A model generated the notes under the pieces. That model made no database searches and was not told the DNA's origin. It was given only the letters and a program-made list of their open reading frames with translations. Positions 48,651-61,050 of a stretch of 64,000 nucleotides of DNA are shown here, piece after piece (position 1 is the first letter of the stretch; every line of letters begins with the position of its first letter). A program made the translations under genes and the position numbers. Source of the stretch: Sinotaia quadrata (taxonomy: Eukaryota > Mollusca > Gastropoda > Architaenioglossa > Viviparidae); the NCBI GenBank assembly GCA_028829895.1, contig CM054181.1, positions 70,415,259-70,479,258 on the forward strand, written 5' to 3'.

Positions 48651-48938
48651 GTGACTTGCATTTTTGGCTAGATGAGAGAGAATAGATAGTGAAACTGTTA
48701 GAACACTAAAATTTTTCACAACTATTGTACTTGCTTGAACTTAAAACTTCACACTGGTAGTCATAATTTGAATTATTCTCAGAGTTCCAAGAACTGATCA
48801 TGTGACCACACTTCTTCACAGTCATCAGTGACCAACTGTTAATGGCAGAATCAAGATCTCTTCTTTTTGTTTTTCTTTTTGCTGTAACTTAAGTACTTAT
48901 CTGATCTCATGCATGTTTACCCAACTGCTGGAAGATTA
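48640..48938 (+). repeat. Block Y, copy 1 (diverged)
   Basis: GATGAGAGAGAATAGATAGT through GATCTCATGCATG has a clearly diverged counterpart at 50,520-50,760. It separates the array from X copy 2. Confidence 0.75.
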
Positions 48939-50334
48939 CACTTTTCATCAGAAATACATTTTAAACATTCTGAAAGCAAATTATAAGTCATACAGTCAAA
49001 ATTTTTGTTCATCAGAGTCCATTTGCCTGGAATTTGCTTTCTTGCAAGTTGGATGTATGGTTATTGTCATTCATGACATTCTGTGTTATTGTTAAAACTA
49101 GATATTTTGTAAATTCACTTTTCTCATTTGTATATATACTTGGATGCATACATTCACCCATGCATAGACATACATACACACGTTAAATAACAAAGTCGTT
49201 TGCTGTAAATGAAAACACAGATATAAGAGGTAAGGTAGCTTGCAGTTCTTATCTGTTTGCTGATAAAACATTAATTAATTGAAAAGTAGCTAGAATTGAA
49301 GAGTAGCTAGACACAAATTTATTCATTAGTGTGTTACATAAAATGTGATTTAGATTTAGCACCATAATTATGTGACTTGTGTTTGGTAAAAAAAAAAATA
49401 ATGCATTTGGTGTACTATGATTTTGGTTTCATAGCTGTGACACTGCCTACCATCTAATTTGACCATGCTTTGGAGCCGGAGAGAAGTGATACTCAGACCC
49501 AGAATTACAAGAACCATCACATCATATAGGTTTATATCTAAAAATTTTATATTCTGTTATATATTTGTATGTTTAAATTTTATATTGAAGTAAATATTTG
49601 ATTAAAAAATAATTTCACAATAAATGGCACACTGAAATGGCAAAAAATTCCTTATTTGAATTATTTTTTCATTTTAACTATTTTTGTCTGAGTTGATTCT
49701 TTCTCCATTATTCACTCATCTAAAATTCTTCTAATCACTAATACAAAATGGAGTTATTTAATAATACAAAATATGTCAAAATTATAATGCTGTAATAGAT
49801 TAGAATCAGATGAATGAAATGGAGTTTAATAATACTAAAAATGTGAAACCTATACTGCTTTAAAACAGATTAAAATCAGAAATATGAAATTGAGTGATTT
49901 AATATTTGCAAAACATGTCAAACCTATAATGCTGTAACAAATAAACATTGTCATATTAGCTCCTGATCTAAAAGATTAAGAAATATTACCAATTTACTGT
50001 TAAGTGTCAATTTCTCATGAATAAATAATATTAATTTACTGAATGAATACATGTCCATTTTTACTTTAAAGAATTCAATTCCAAGAGCCTGAATGTGGGA
50101 AGAGGAGAGGAGGGAGATCAAATATTTGTCATGAGGCTTTATATAGGTATGTTCAATGTCACCCAGGACATTTGCAATTACATTCTTTGTATCCAGACTG
50201 TAGTTTAACTTTTTTGACCATAACAACAACATCCTTTATATCAAAAGTTCAGTTTAACTTTTAGACCATCTCAACATTCCTTGTATCATGATTGTACTTT
50301 AACTTTTAGATCATCACAGCAGCATTCCTTGTAT
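48939..50334 (+). repeat. Large tandem repeat block X, copy 2
   Basis: Near-identical to 46,473-47,867. Its right end continues into a short, diverged stretch of the 45-bp family (50,180-50,530). Confidence 0.95.
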
Positions 50335-50519
50335 CTAGAGTGTAGTTTTGGACCATAACAACATTTCTTGTATCCAGAGTGTAGTTAACTTTTACACAAC
50401 CACAAAATCATTCTTTGTATCTAGATTGTTCTTTAACTTTTAGACCATAACAACATTCCTTGTATCCAGAATTTAGTTTAACTTTTAGACCATAACAACA
50501 TTCTTGTGTCGAGAGTGTG

Positions 50520-50760
50520 GTTTAAGACCATAACTTGCATATTTGACCAAATGAGAGAGAATAGAGAGTGAAACTGTTAGACACTACATTTTTTTCAAAA
50601 CTCTTGTACTTGAATTTCTTGCTATATAGTCATATTTTTATTTGTATTAGGATTTCAAGAACTGTTCACTGACCACCTTTTCACAGTAGAAGTGAGATGT
50701 CTTCTTTTTGGTATATGCTGTAAGTACATATGTGATCTCATGTATGCATATCCAACTTTA
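50520..50760 (+). repeat. Block Y, copy 2 (diverged)
   Basis: AAATGAGAGAGAATAGAGAG, then TTCAAGAACTG, TTCACAGT and TGTGATCTCATGTATGCA follow the same order as block Y copy 1, with many substitutions and indels. Confidence 0.7.
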
Positions 50761-50764
50761 GAAA

Positions 50765-50945
50765 ATTGCACTCATCTTTAGACACATTTGTACACAACTG
50801 CTAGAAGCCTGCACTTATCTTCACACACATTTGTACACAACTGCTAGAAGACTGCACTTATCTTCACACTCATTTGTACACAACTGTTAGAAGATTGCAC
50901 TTATCTTCACACACATTTGTACACAACTGTTAGAAGATTGCACTC
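50765..50945. repeat. Minisatellite, 41-43-bp unit, about 4.5 copies
   Basis: ACACATTTGTACACAACTGC followed by TAGAAGACTGCACTTATCTT recurs. Confidence 0.92.
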
Positions 50946-51200
50946 ATCATCAGACACTTTTTCAACATAATGAATGTAAAATTAAGTCATAGTTTCAAAA
51001 TTTTTTGCTTATCAGGGTCCATCTGCCTAGAATTTGTTTCCTTGCATGTTTGATGTTCGGTTATTTTCAAGAGTGTTCTCATGACATTTTTCATCAGCAA
51101 GAATAGCACTGTCTCTGTAATTGTTTGTTAAAACTGTATATTTGTAAATTCATTTTATTCATGCTTCTCATTTGTTCATATTCATACATACATACATTCA
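50941..51200 (+). repeat. Third, strongly diverged copy of the start of block X
   Basis: GCACTCATCATCAGACAC, AATTAAGTCATAGTTTCAAA, ATCAGGGTCCATCTGCCTAG and AATTTGTTTCCTTGCATGTT match, in order, the first 200 bp of blocks X1 and X2, with far lower similarity than X1 has to X2. Confidence 0.75.
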
Positions 51201-51805
51201 CACACATAACACACACTCACTCACACACATGCATGCACACACAAAGGTATAAACACTCACACATGGTTTGCAAATGGATGATTTAGTGTATGATTAAAGC
51301 ACTTAGAGCATTTATAAAATAAATTTGATGATGAACAGACTAACTTGCTCATGACTGAACAAACTAAAATGTCTTTTATCTTCTTGAGAATTTGGATCGT
51401 TAGCTCTCTCTCTCTGCATACTTAGAAATTATAAACTTGTCACTAACATTGCAGGAAATATTTAGTATAATTCTAAGAGTAATTTGGATTAAAGTATAAG
51501 AGGAGATATAAAATATGATAGATTTTACTTCATGCCACACATTCATCAACACTGTTAATGCAAAAATGCACTGTCGTCAACTTATTTCACTTGCTGACCT
51601 GGACTGTAGTAGTCATCAACTTATTTCGTTTGCACATCTAAATTGTTACACTGTAATCAAGATATTTTATGTATATCTCTTAAATGTAGCCTGAGTGTGA
51701 GTTTCAGTTATTTCCATATATATATATATATATAAACCTTTTTTTGTTTGAGATGAATAACAGATAGTAAAACCTAAAAATAACTAATTTGATATATGGT
51801 ATACA
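51201..51805. other. Unassigned AT-rich sequence
   Basis: Short (CA)-rich patch at 51,190-51,245 and (TA)n at 51,716-51,735. No gene recognised. Confidence 0.5.
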
Positions 51806-51810
51806 TACTT

Positions 51811-52280
51811 TGGAGTGTGCTGTATATGAGTGTAACTTGGGGATAAGCAACATAATGTAGATGAGTGTAACTGGGATGTTTCTACACAGTGTACTAGTGT
51901 GACTGGTATGTTCTACACAGTGTGTATAACTATGATGTTCTACTCGTGTATAGGAATGTAACTGGGATATTCTACACTATGTATATGAGTGTAAGTAAAA
52001 TGTTCTCCTTAATATATAGGGATGTAACTGCTATGTTCTACACAATGTGTATGAGTGTAACAGAGGTTCATATCAAAGGTTAATAATTAGTGGTGTAACT
52101 GGTATGTTCTATTTAATATATATATGAGTGTAACTTTGGTATATTCTACATAATGGAGTGTAACTGGGAAGTTCTACATAATATTTAAGGTGTAACTAGG
52201 ATGTTCTACTTAATATGTATGATTGCAATTGGGATGTTCTGTGTAATATGTAGGAGTGTAACTTTGGGGTGTTCTGCATC
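51811..52280. repeat. Diverged minisatellite, about 30-35-bp unit, about 13 copies
   Basis: GAGTGTAACTGGGATGTTCT followed by ACACANTGTGTAT recurs with heavy variation. One stretch near 52,065-52,095 has lost the pattern. Confidence 0.85.
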
Positions 52281-53550
52281 CATCCTTTGCCTGAATAAGC
52301 TACTGTAAGTGTTATTTCCATTATATTTAAGGGATCACTTAAACTTGTTTATCAACACATCAAAATTTCCTTCATATTAAGAACTTCTGAATAGCTGTAG
52401 GACACCTTACATTTGACTGTTCACATCATTCTCACTTGATACCAACACAATACTTGAGCATTTATTTAGTATCTTGACTTACTAGTGGTTATCCCACTTG
52501 ACACCTACACAACACTTGAGCACATTTAGTGTCTTGACTTTGTAATGTACTAGAAGTATTCTTCTTAATTTATCTCTGTCTTTTGCAGAAACTTCAGAAT
52601 GACTGGACTGTTACAGCAAGGACCATTCTTAGAGCATCCAGAGCTCATCATCATATCACCCATTGTTGTCTTCACCATTCACTGGCTACATGATCATAGG
52701 TTATATCACTACAATGTCTTCAGCATTCACTGGCTACATGATCATGTAGTATTGTCTTCAGCATTCACTGGCTGTGTGTGTTAATGTAATCAAACAAATC
52801 ATCTCTTTTCTCTGACATTTTATTAAGTGCTTCTGTCAAGTTCTGTCAATTTTGTCAGGATCTCTTATAATTTGAGTATATCATAGTACATTGTAAATTG
52901 TGTGCTATCACAACATATAAATATTCACATTCTGATTCAGTGAAAAGTTTTTTTTTGTATTGTCCCAACTGATAAGGAGCAGCCTTAAGATTCTTCATTC
53001 TCATGAGTCACTTTTATGTACAACTCAGGATTTGCTGCTTGGCTTTCCATTGTCAGTATACTTTGAAAACTAAATTACATATTTGGAACCTTCACAAAAA
53101 TTAATTTAATGAGAGAAAAATCTTATAAAAGTTAAATCATAAATACTGAAGATATAGTCATGGAATTTTTGGACTTGAAAATGTTAATAGAACTGTTATA
53201 TATTTATGTGAATGACTAACTGATTCCTATAACTTGTACAAATAAAACTGGCAAGACGATAAAATAGTTATAATAGTCTGTAAATAATAGGAAGATTTTG
53301 TACATAAGATTAGTGACATAGTAATTAAATTAGATCATATATTGCACTTTACAAAATTCTGAGCAGTTTAAAGTATCAAGTTAACAAATAAGGACAAAAA
53401 ACAAGTCAACAATATAAAATGTTTTACAAGTACTATGTTAATTTAGTTTTTGAAGTGACAGAAATTTATCAATGCTATGAAAAACTTTTATGAATCTGCT
53501 CAGAAAGTAAAGATATAAATTTTACCTGCCAACTAAAATTAAGTATATTA
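52281..53550. other. Unassigned AT-rich sequence with a small repeat
   Basis: At 52,665-52,775 TCTTCA(C/G)CATTCACTGGCT recurs three times. A splice-acceptor-like TCTGTCTTTTGCAG lies at 52,575-52,588, before a 61-codon frame (52,599-52,784), but no family is recognisable. Confidence 0.45.
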
Positions 53551-53554
53551 AATT

Positions 53555-53652
53555 TAACTGTTTGTTACTAATAACTGACTGTATTTGTCACTGATGTTTG
53601 TTACTAATAACTGACAGTATTTGTCACTGATGTTTGTTACTAATAATTGACA
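53555..53652. repeat. Minisatellite, 38-bp unit, about 2.5 copies
   Basis: TGTTTGTTACTAATAACTGA followed by CNGTATTTGTCACTGA recurs. Confidence 0.92.
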
Positions 53653-55260
53653 ATGCATTATGCATTTATATTAAAATTATTTGTTACATTTTATGACAAA
53701 TACTAATTTTATTTTTTTACTAACTCTTAGTTGGCATGAAAAATTTATTAGTACATTATATCCACCATCCCTTATACCCTTCAAAGATGCACTGGTACAT
53801 GTATTCTTAAATTCCGAGAAATATATTTTGAATCCAGATAAATAAATTTGAAACTCTGAAAATAAAAATGTTAGTTGGCAGCCTGATGCCAACAAACAGA
53901 ATTATATAAAACTAGAGTATGATGTGTATATTACATGTCAATCACATGGGTGGAAAATTAAAATGAATGCATTGCTATGAACATAAATGAATTTTTTTAT
54001 TGGAAGGCTTGATTATAAGTGACATTGCAAGTGAAAATTTGAGCAATAATTTAGCAAATCATCTTGACTGTTGGTTGTTTTGAGAGTACTTATTTTGAAG
54101 TTGTCTCTGTTTTGTGAATGTGACAATGCAACATAAAAGCTGGCCATGTTAAAACTTCCTTCCTTCCCTCCCTCCCTCTCCTTCCTTCCCCATCGCTTCA
54201 CTGATTCCTTTTTTTCCTCTCATTCCTGTGAACATGACAATGCAACATAGAGCACATGGGAGGTCATTTTATCTCACATGGCCAGCTTCAAGATCAAGGA
54301 TGCTTTAGCATTATACACAGATAGGGCTGGAAAAATATATTTATATAAAATAAAAAATAAAGGAAAGTACAGCACTAAGAGCAATCACAAATGCTTCATG
54401 GTAAAATTTAAATATTAATAGTGAGGAATATAGTATAAGTGTATTTAATTTTGCTTGGTAAATTTTTTTATAGTGTTTAAATGATTAAAAAGAGGTATTC
54501 TGTTATGTTGACAAGGTGTATTCAGGTAATTGCTATACAATTTATTTCAATCATATGACATTACACGTTTTTTTTTTGTTTTTTGCATGAGAAAGAAAAT
54601 TTGTTTTGTGAATGCACAAATAATAATAGCTCACAGCAGAGGACACCTTAGTGAAAATACACATTGGTGGGTGGGGTGGGAGGAAGACTGTTATTGATTA
54701 ATCTCTTTAAGGAAATATTTGAACATAACCGTTCTTTTGCTTGCAAGACACAAGCTATGTTGCCATTTCTTTCCCTTACCCAAACTGGTAAATGAAATGC
54801 TGGAAAACAGTTGTACAGCTACTGTATCACTGATAAGAGTAGGTCACTACCAGTATGTGATGAAATTTAAATATTAGTGGTGATGTGAGCATGGAAGATG
54901 GAAATGCATGCATTTATTTCTGCTGGGTACAGTTTATATTTAAATGTTAAAAAAATGAATGTGATGTTATATTTATTAAATGTTTATATATATGCTTATA
55001 ATAATACTGATGTCACACGACCAATTTTCATTCATATAAAGCATTTTTTGTTCTTATTTGTTTTGTGAGAGAAAGATTATATGAATTGTCAATGCAAAAA
55101 AATATATATATTTAATTTTGTGTTTGTAATTTTTCATATAATATAAAGAGAAAAGAAAATAGTAGGAACAATACAATGGAAAGGTGAATTTTGAAGTTGC
55201 AACGTGCTGAGCATTATGATTAAGATTTCAAAGAAACCCATGATTAGAACTGATAACTCC
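53653..55260. other. Unassigned AT-rich DNA
   Basis: A CCTT/CCCT-rich patch lies at 54,155-54,190. Frames of 62-72 codons on the minus strand have no recognisable domain. Confidence 0.5.
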
Positions 55261-55262
55261 AT

Positions 55263-55500
55263 TACAACTAATCCTTACCATAGCTTTGAAACCCTTGATC
55301 TGAAACATCATTATCATTATAGCTTTCCAAACCATAATCTTTAGCACTGTAGGTATTACTAATTGTAAGCTTTCAAGCTCATAATCTGAACACTGTGAGC
55401 ATTACTAATTGTAAGTTTTCAAGCTCATAATCTGTAGCACTGTTAGCATTACTAATTGTAAGCTTTCAAGCCCATAATCTATAGCAACATTAGAATCCTA
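55263..55500 (+). repeat. Array family Z, forward block 1, about 50-bp unit x 5
   Basis: TAGCTTTGAAACCCTTGATC, AAGCTTTCAAGCTCATAATC and similar copies alternate with ACTGTNAGCATTACTAATTG. The core GCTTTNAANCNCATNATCTG is the same as at 56.5-57.1 kb. Confidence 0.85.
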
Positions 55501-56490
55501 TGGTATAGGCATGTAACTTTCCTATGCCACACACCATGTACATATTGTCTGATATGGTGGTAAGCAATAGAAATCAAACTTTAGTGAAAGCTTTATCATT
55601 TAGAATCGGTCCAGCAATAGACTTTAAATGTGGTAACAAACTATTGTGCTAAACATTTTAGCAAAGGTTAAAATATTCGATTCTTTTGATTTCCAAGGGA
55701 AAACAATAGGTGAAAGAGATGTATATTTGTTTGAGAAACTAATCGCTTGAACCAATTAATTGACCTAATTATCGAAGGTAGACATATTCATTTTAAATTG
55801 TAAATTCGGAGCAGTTGAAGAGTTGTCATATGCTCAACCAGTAATGAACACTTTGTAAAACTACTTATTGATATTATTTTTTTTGTAAATTGTTACTTGT
55901 AAATATATTACTAAATAATAAATTGGATCAATAACAAGAAAACAAATAGTAACTTGAAGCAAAAAGAGATTATTATTTGTAACTTCATTTCCTCAGAGAA
56001 ATAATTTAACAAAATAAAACAGCTTTGCATCATTGTTAATTACTTATGTTTGTGTTAGACCAGTATATTTAAAATCTCTTTTATTCAGTGGATATAACTA
56101 TTAATTTTTAATAGTGTACTATATATGGTGATGGAATACTTACTCTGTGTAACAAATACTGAAATAGTAACAGTAAATTGTTTATAATACATTGTATTAG
56201 AATAATATAGCAGTTATAATTACCTTTATTTAATATTTATCGTTTATTAGATAATTAAAATTGCATTACAATTAATTGCCATAAAAATAGTGAATTGACT
56301 TTTAAAAAAACTCATTAACAGCATCTCCGTCTAATTCTAAAGCCAATATTCTATATGGAGCTATTTTATTACCTTCATGTTTTACATTTCTTCTCATATT
56401 GTAATTTTGATCTGGCAACAAGATGCTCAGTGTAAATTAACTGTACATTTGCTGAAAGAACTGGATGATAATTGAATAGAAACAAATAGC
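55501..56490. other. Unassigned AT-rich sequence
   Basis: Nothing recognised between the two forward blocks. Confidence 0.45.
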
Positions 56491-56494
56491 ATCC

Positions 56495-57170
56495 GTATAG
56501 CTTTGAAGCTCCAAATATGAACTTATATGAAATATACTATATAGTCCTTACTGTAGCTAACAACCCCCTATAGCACTATTGAACTAATTCTCTCTATAGC
56601 TTTCATATTCCTTAATTTTAGCACTACTATTTACCATAGCTTTCAAATTCCTGATATGTAGCATTTTCAAAGTTGTATATTTAAACCTATGATCTATATA
56701 GCACTAGTTCTCATTAGTTCTTACTACTGTAGCTTTAAAACTCATGATCTATAGCATTAGTCCTTACTACTATAGCTTTGAAACTCATGATCTGTAGCAC
56801 TAGTTCTCATTAGTCCTTACTACTGTAGCTTTAAAACTCATGATCTATAGCATTAGTCCTTACTACTATAGCTTTGAAACTCATGATCTGTAGCACTAGT
56901 TCTCATTAGTCCTTACTACTGATCTAAAACTCATGATCTATAGCATTAGTCCTTACTACTGTAGCTTTAAAACTCGTGATCTATAACATTAGTCCTTACT
57001 ACTGTAGCTTTAAAACTCATGATCTATAACATTAGTCCTTACTACTATAGCTTTAAAACTAATGATCTGCAGCTGAGGCATCAACAGTGCTATTTTTCTT
57101 AAATGGTATCAAATCCTTACATATACTAAGAGAAAGGCTCTGGTTTTCAAATCCCTAACCTGTAGCACTA
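56495..57170 (+). repeat. Array family Z, forward block 2, 37-55-bp units, about 12 copies
   Basis: TAGCTTTAAAACTCATGATC followed by TATAGCATTAGTCCTTACTA is highly regular at 56,720-57,060. Longer units have an extra AGCACTAGTTCTCATT. Edge copies are diverged. Confidence 0.93.
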
Positions 57171-57289
57171 GTCTTCATCATACCCCCACTAGCAAGTGGT
57201 GTGCGCTGACTGGCTGTTTGTCTAGTGAACTTAATTTCACACACAAGCAGACAACTAAAAAAAAAGCTGCTTATGATTGCTAAAGTAGC

Positions 57290-57691
57290 ATGAAAGCTGT
57301 ATTATGAGGACTAGTGACACAGATTGCTGGTTGGAAACTTACAGAACTAGTATTTACATAAAATGTTTTCAATTTTAAATTGGAACTAGTTCTAGGTGCT
57401 ACAAACAGAGGTTTGACAGCTATAATTCTGACAGTGCTTTGTGTTAGGTGGTTGAAAGCTATAGTGAGGAACTAGTGCTACAGATTAGGGATTAGAAAGC
57501 TGCAATTATTACAGATCAGAGATTTGAAAGTTATAACTAGTAGTACAGATCAGATTTTTCACAGCTAAAATTAGGTCAATATTACACATCATTAAGGTTG
57601 AAAGTTATAACAAGTAGTACTGGTCAGATCTTTCACAGCTATAATTAGGTCAATATTACACAACATTAAGGTTGAAAGTTATAACTAGTAG
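57290..57691 (-). repeat. Array family Z, inverted block 1
   Basis: Here the same motifs appear as reverse complements: GAAAGCTATAGTGAGGAACT, AGTGCTACAGATTAGGGATT, GAGATTTGAAAGTTATAACT. Units are 35-60 bp and more diverged than in the forward block. Confidence 0.8.
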
Positions 57692-58060
57692 TACCATTAT
57701 GCATATATAAGAAAGTGTCTGAAGCAATATTATTGAACTGAAGAACAACCGCAAGGGCAGAGCAATTCTTGCTTAATTCAGGGGCTGAGTTCGATTCATG
57801 CCAGGATGGATAGTGTGATTCTTACCCCATCCCCAGATAAGGTTCTAGGCTTTGTATCTAGTCCATCAAATAGGACAAACAAAATTTCATTGATAAATTT
57901 TTATTTAGTTTCATTTTATGAAAATACGTCAGTTTCTTTTCACTTCTGGAAATTATTTCTCGATCGAGATAAAAGAAAATTGAACTGTGTTAGCCACATT
58001 ATTGATAGTGTTCTTGTACTTAATGGGCGAAGTTGAAATATATAGTACTAATTGATCAAA
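57692..58060 (+). mobile_element. SINE-like insertion within the inverted array
   Basis: About 370 bp interrupt array Z: the array stops at AACTAGTAGTA (57,691) and resumes with CTAGTAGTACAGGTCAGATC at about 58,063. Inside, GAGTTCGATTCA at 57,787-57,798 is a good pol III B box and AGGGCAGAGC near 57,754 may be the A box. A GGATAAGGTTCTAGGC-type body follows (seen as ATAAGGTTCTAGGC). The start, TACCATTATGCATATATAAG, also occurs at 39,859 in the stem-loop array. A 76-codon frame at 57,806-58,036 has no recognisable domain. Confidence 0.5.
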
Positions 58061-58260
58061 ACTAGTAGTACAGGTCAGATCTTTCATAGCTAAAATTAGG
58101 TCAATTATATTACACATCAGGGTTTTGAAAAATAGAATTAGGACAATGCTTACAGATCTTGAGAGTTATAATTATGACACTACAACAGATCAGGGGTTTG
58201 AAAAATAGAATTATGACAATGCTTACAGATCAGGTTATAGTTATGGCTTTACCACATAAA
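58061..58260 (-). repeat. Array family Z, inverted block 2
   Basis: Units of TACAGATCAGGGGTTTGAAA and AATAGAATTATGACAATGCT type continue the inverted array after the insertion. Confidence 0.8.
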
Positions 58261-58588
58261 CCTTGAGGGTGGGGTGGGGGTATGATCAAAGCGGTCGGCA
58301 TATCTGTAAGTTATAGTAACTATAAATTTGAACGGTGACATGCAATATTAATAAAACTCACCTACCATACAACTATCTAACATGTTTATATTGCATTGAA
58401 TGCTATAACCATATGATTGCATTGGTGTCTTATTTTGTTTTAGCGTAGTTCTTTGGCGTTTCTCGGAATTACACTTGTAGTATTGGGTTACACATTGAGC
58501 TATAGTTTAAATCTTATTTACTGTGTGAGTTGTGTTGGAGAGATTAGAGGCAGATTCTTTTAAATTACAATCTCTCTCTCTCTCTCAA
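58261..58588. other. Unassigned sequence left of copy B
   Basis: A (CT)n tract at 58,570-58,586 abuts the start of copy B. Confidence 0.5.
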
Positions 58589-60683
58589 TTGTGTTTGGAG
58601 CTGTTGGGTCTACCGTACACACCTTTGTGTACATAAATGTGTGCAGTGTTGATTTGATGGAAGTACGAAAGAATGCGTAGCCATTCACTAACACTGCTAA
58701 GAAAAAAAAAATGTTTGCACAACAATCGCCAGTCAGTAGCAAAGATCGGTACTGTTGTTCTCACGTGTACAAGTGTAGATGAGGAGGAAGGATTAACTTT
58801 TGATATAAGCCGCCTGGCTGTTAGGAAGACGACAGGGGTCCGGGGTGTTTGGAAACCCACTATAAACCGTTAAGATGAGAACAATAGGGACGGTCTCTTT
58901 GAGTTGACAAAAGAAAGCCCATTATCTCCTCTACGACAGAGTTGAGGGGAAATTTGCCTCTCCACGTGACAAAAGGGGCAGTGCAATTCGAATGAAAACT
59001 TTTAATTACTATTCATGCAAAACTGACACAAGAAAGTTCGTAGCACCTATATGACAGTGCTAAATGTTGATAGTCAAATAATTTGGCTAAGAGAAAAAAG
59101 ATAGAAAGGAGTATTTTATTTTTCTTTCATTTTTGTGCGAGTCAAAACCCACAAGGAGAAGTATTTTATTTTTCTATAAAATAAATCAATTTTCTTTTCA
59201 TTCACAATGCTCTATATCTTTTCTATTTCACTTTTAAACTACCAATATAAATATTACCACATATTTTTGAATAACCATATGGACTGCAAAAAATAACACA
59301 CATTGTCATTTCTTTTTGTAGTGAAATTAAATCTAACTATTGTTTCCACATAAGTTACTCTATTGCATCAGCTACTGTAAATACACAGTCTTGAGACTAA
59401 TACTGTTAGTGTTCATAGTTGTAATGGATTTGAAGAAGTAAAGAAATATTCATTGCATCTTTGCACACAGTTGTGTTTCCAATCATCCTAAACTTGAACT
59501 GAATTGAAAGTTTTCTTTTTACTTTTGGATGAAATAATACTTGCTGCACACCCTTACTCTAAATTACATTTGAAATAAATATATATGTATATACATAAGT
59601 TATATTACTACAGTACTAGTTTTTGCAGCTGATTTAAAGAAAACGTTTAGCTTTCATAAATGTATAAATCAATTATAGCCTAGTGATCCATAGAGCAAAT
59701 TAAAAAATATAAGATTTTAAAAGTTTCTTTGTGACCAGTGGAGATACAGCCACTTTAAAATGATAATTATTGTTTTAATTTCTCATGTAGGCATATATTA
59801 TTACTAGTTCTCATGTATCTTTTAAGTTTTAGCTTATTCAATGGGCATATGTAAGATTTGAAATGCTGAACTTGGCATTTTTGCTAGTGAATTCTGTTGT
59901 TTAGTGTGAAATTTTGTAATATTCTATTATTACCAATTTCTTATAATCATAATAGTATGGAACACTGAAATATATTCCAAATTAAATTATTACTTATTTG
60001 TATATTGCTGGATATCCTTTACATTAAAATACATTATATCTGTACCTCATCCCTCATTAAAGTCACTAGCCTAATAATAGTCTCATAATCCAATATGTGT
60101 CAGTTCTACTATTAAGAAAATATTTCATATGTATTTGCAACATTACATATTATTAATAGTCTTATAATCCAATCAGTGTCAGTTCTATTATTAAGAAAAT
60201 ATTTCATATGTATTCACAACATTACTGATTTTTAATAGTGGATCAGTGAGTGAGATTCTAAAGTGTTGTATACAACACAAGCTGAAAACATAATGGATTT
60301 GTCACTTTAGTGCTACTTTATTTGCTTCATACAATGCAAAAATCTTATATTTATGTTTTATTTTTTTATTAGTGTATTTAACTATTAACTGAATATAAGG
60401 TAGTTGTCTTATTTCAGGTTATCTATTATATGTCTTTTAGTATGTTCTATTATTTTTTAACAACTTTCCTAATCCATGATCATTTTGTAGCTATATAAGC
60501 TGTATTAACTGTATATAATATTGCCCTGTAACTTTCAGTTATACATTATGAACATGTTAACTATCATTATCACTATTCAAACAGTTTTGTTAAATGGAAA
60601 CAGTAAATATTCAGTTTTTCTATTGACATATCTTTCTTCAGTTTCTTGGGCTTCAGTATTATTACTACTATTAGAAATTATTA
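58589..60683 (+). repeat. Segmental duplication or dispersed repeat, copy B (2.1 kb)
   Basis: Same orientation and near full-length match to 14,036-16,130. Differences include a shorter GTTAT/CATAT region at 59,260-59,280, a 6-bp loss at about 59,954 and a 28-bp difference at about 60,415-60,440 (ATCTATTATATGTCTTTT inserted). The left end abuts (CT)n; the right end passes into unique sequence, not the 45-bp array that follows copy A. The 66-codon frame at 58,673-58,873 corresponds to the one in copy A. Confidence 0.92.
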
Positions 60684-60729
60684 TATTTACATAGCAGAGT
60701 GTGTTTTTTTCAAGACCTGGAAATATATT

Positions 60730-61050
60730 AGAGCTTAATAACTGAGTAGTGCATCTTACAAGCTGAATGATATTTATATATCTATAATAATAATCAAATC
60801 CATCATTTCACAGTAAAATGAATGATGGAATGTATTATTATGGTGCAGAAATGGATTTACAACATACATGTATAAATTAGAGAGCTTAACAACTGAGTAG
60901 TGCATTTTACAAGCTGAATGATATTTATAAATTTATGACAATGTATAACAAGTCAAATCCATCAGTACACAGTTAAATGAATGGTGGAATGTATTATTAT
61001 GATGCAGAAATTGATTTACAAACATGCATGTATAAATTAGAATTAATTAC
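60730..61050. repeat. Tandem duplication, 161 bp x 2
   Basis: AGAGCTTAATAACTGAGTAG at 60,730 recurs at 60,891 as AGAGCTTAACAACTGAGTAG. Both copies include ATGAATG(A/G)TGGAATGTATT and CATGTATAAATTAGA. Confidence 0.93.

Noticed and set aside
46783..50232. Minus-strand frames of 64-93 codons in blocks X1 and X2
   Set aside because: Although partly shared by both copies, they are AT-driven, have different ends in the two copies and show no family resemblance.
52575..52784. Possible internal exon after TCTGTCTTTTGCAG
   Set aside because: The acceptor-like motif is fair, but the following frame runs into a small tandem repeat and shows no recognisable family or clear donor site.
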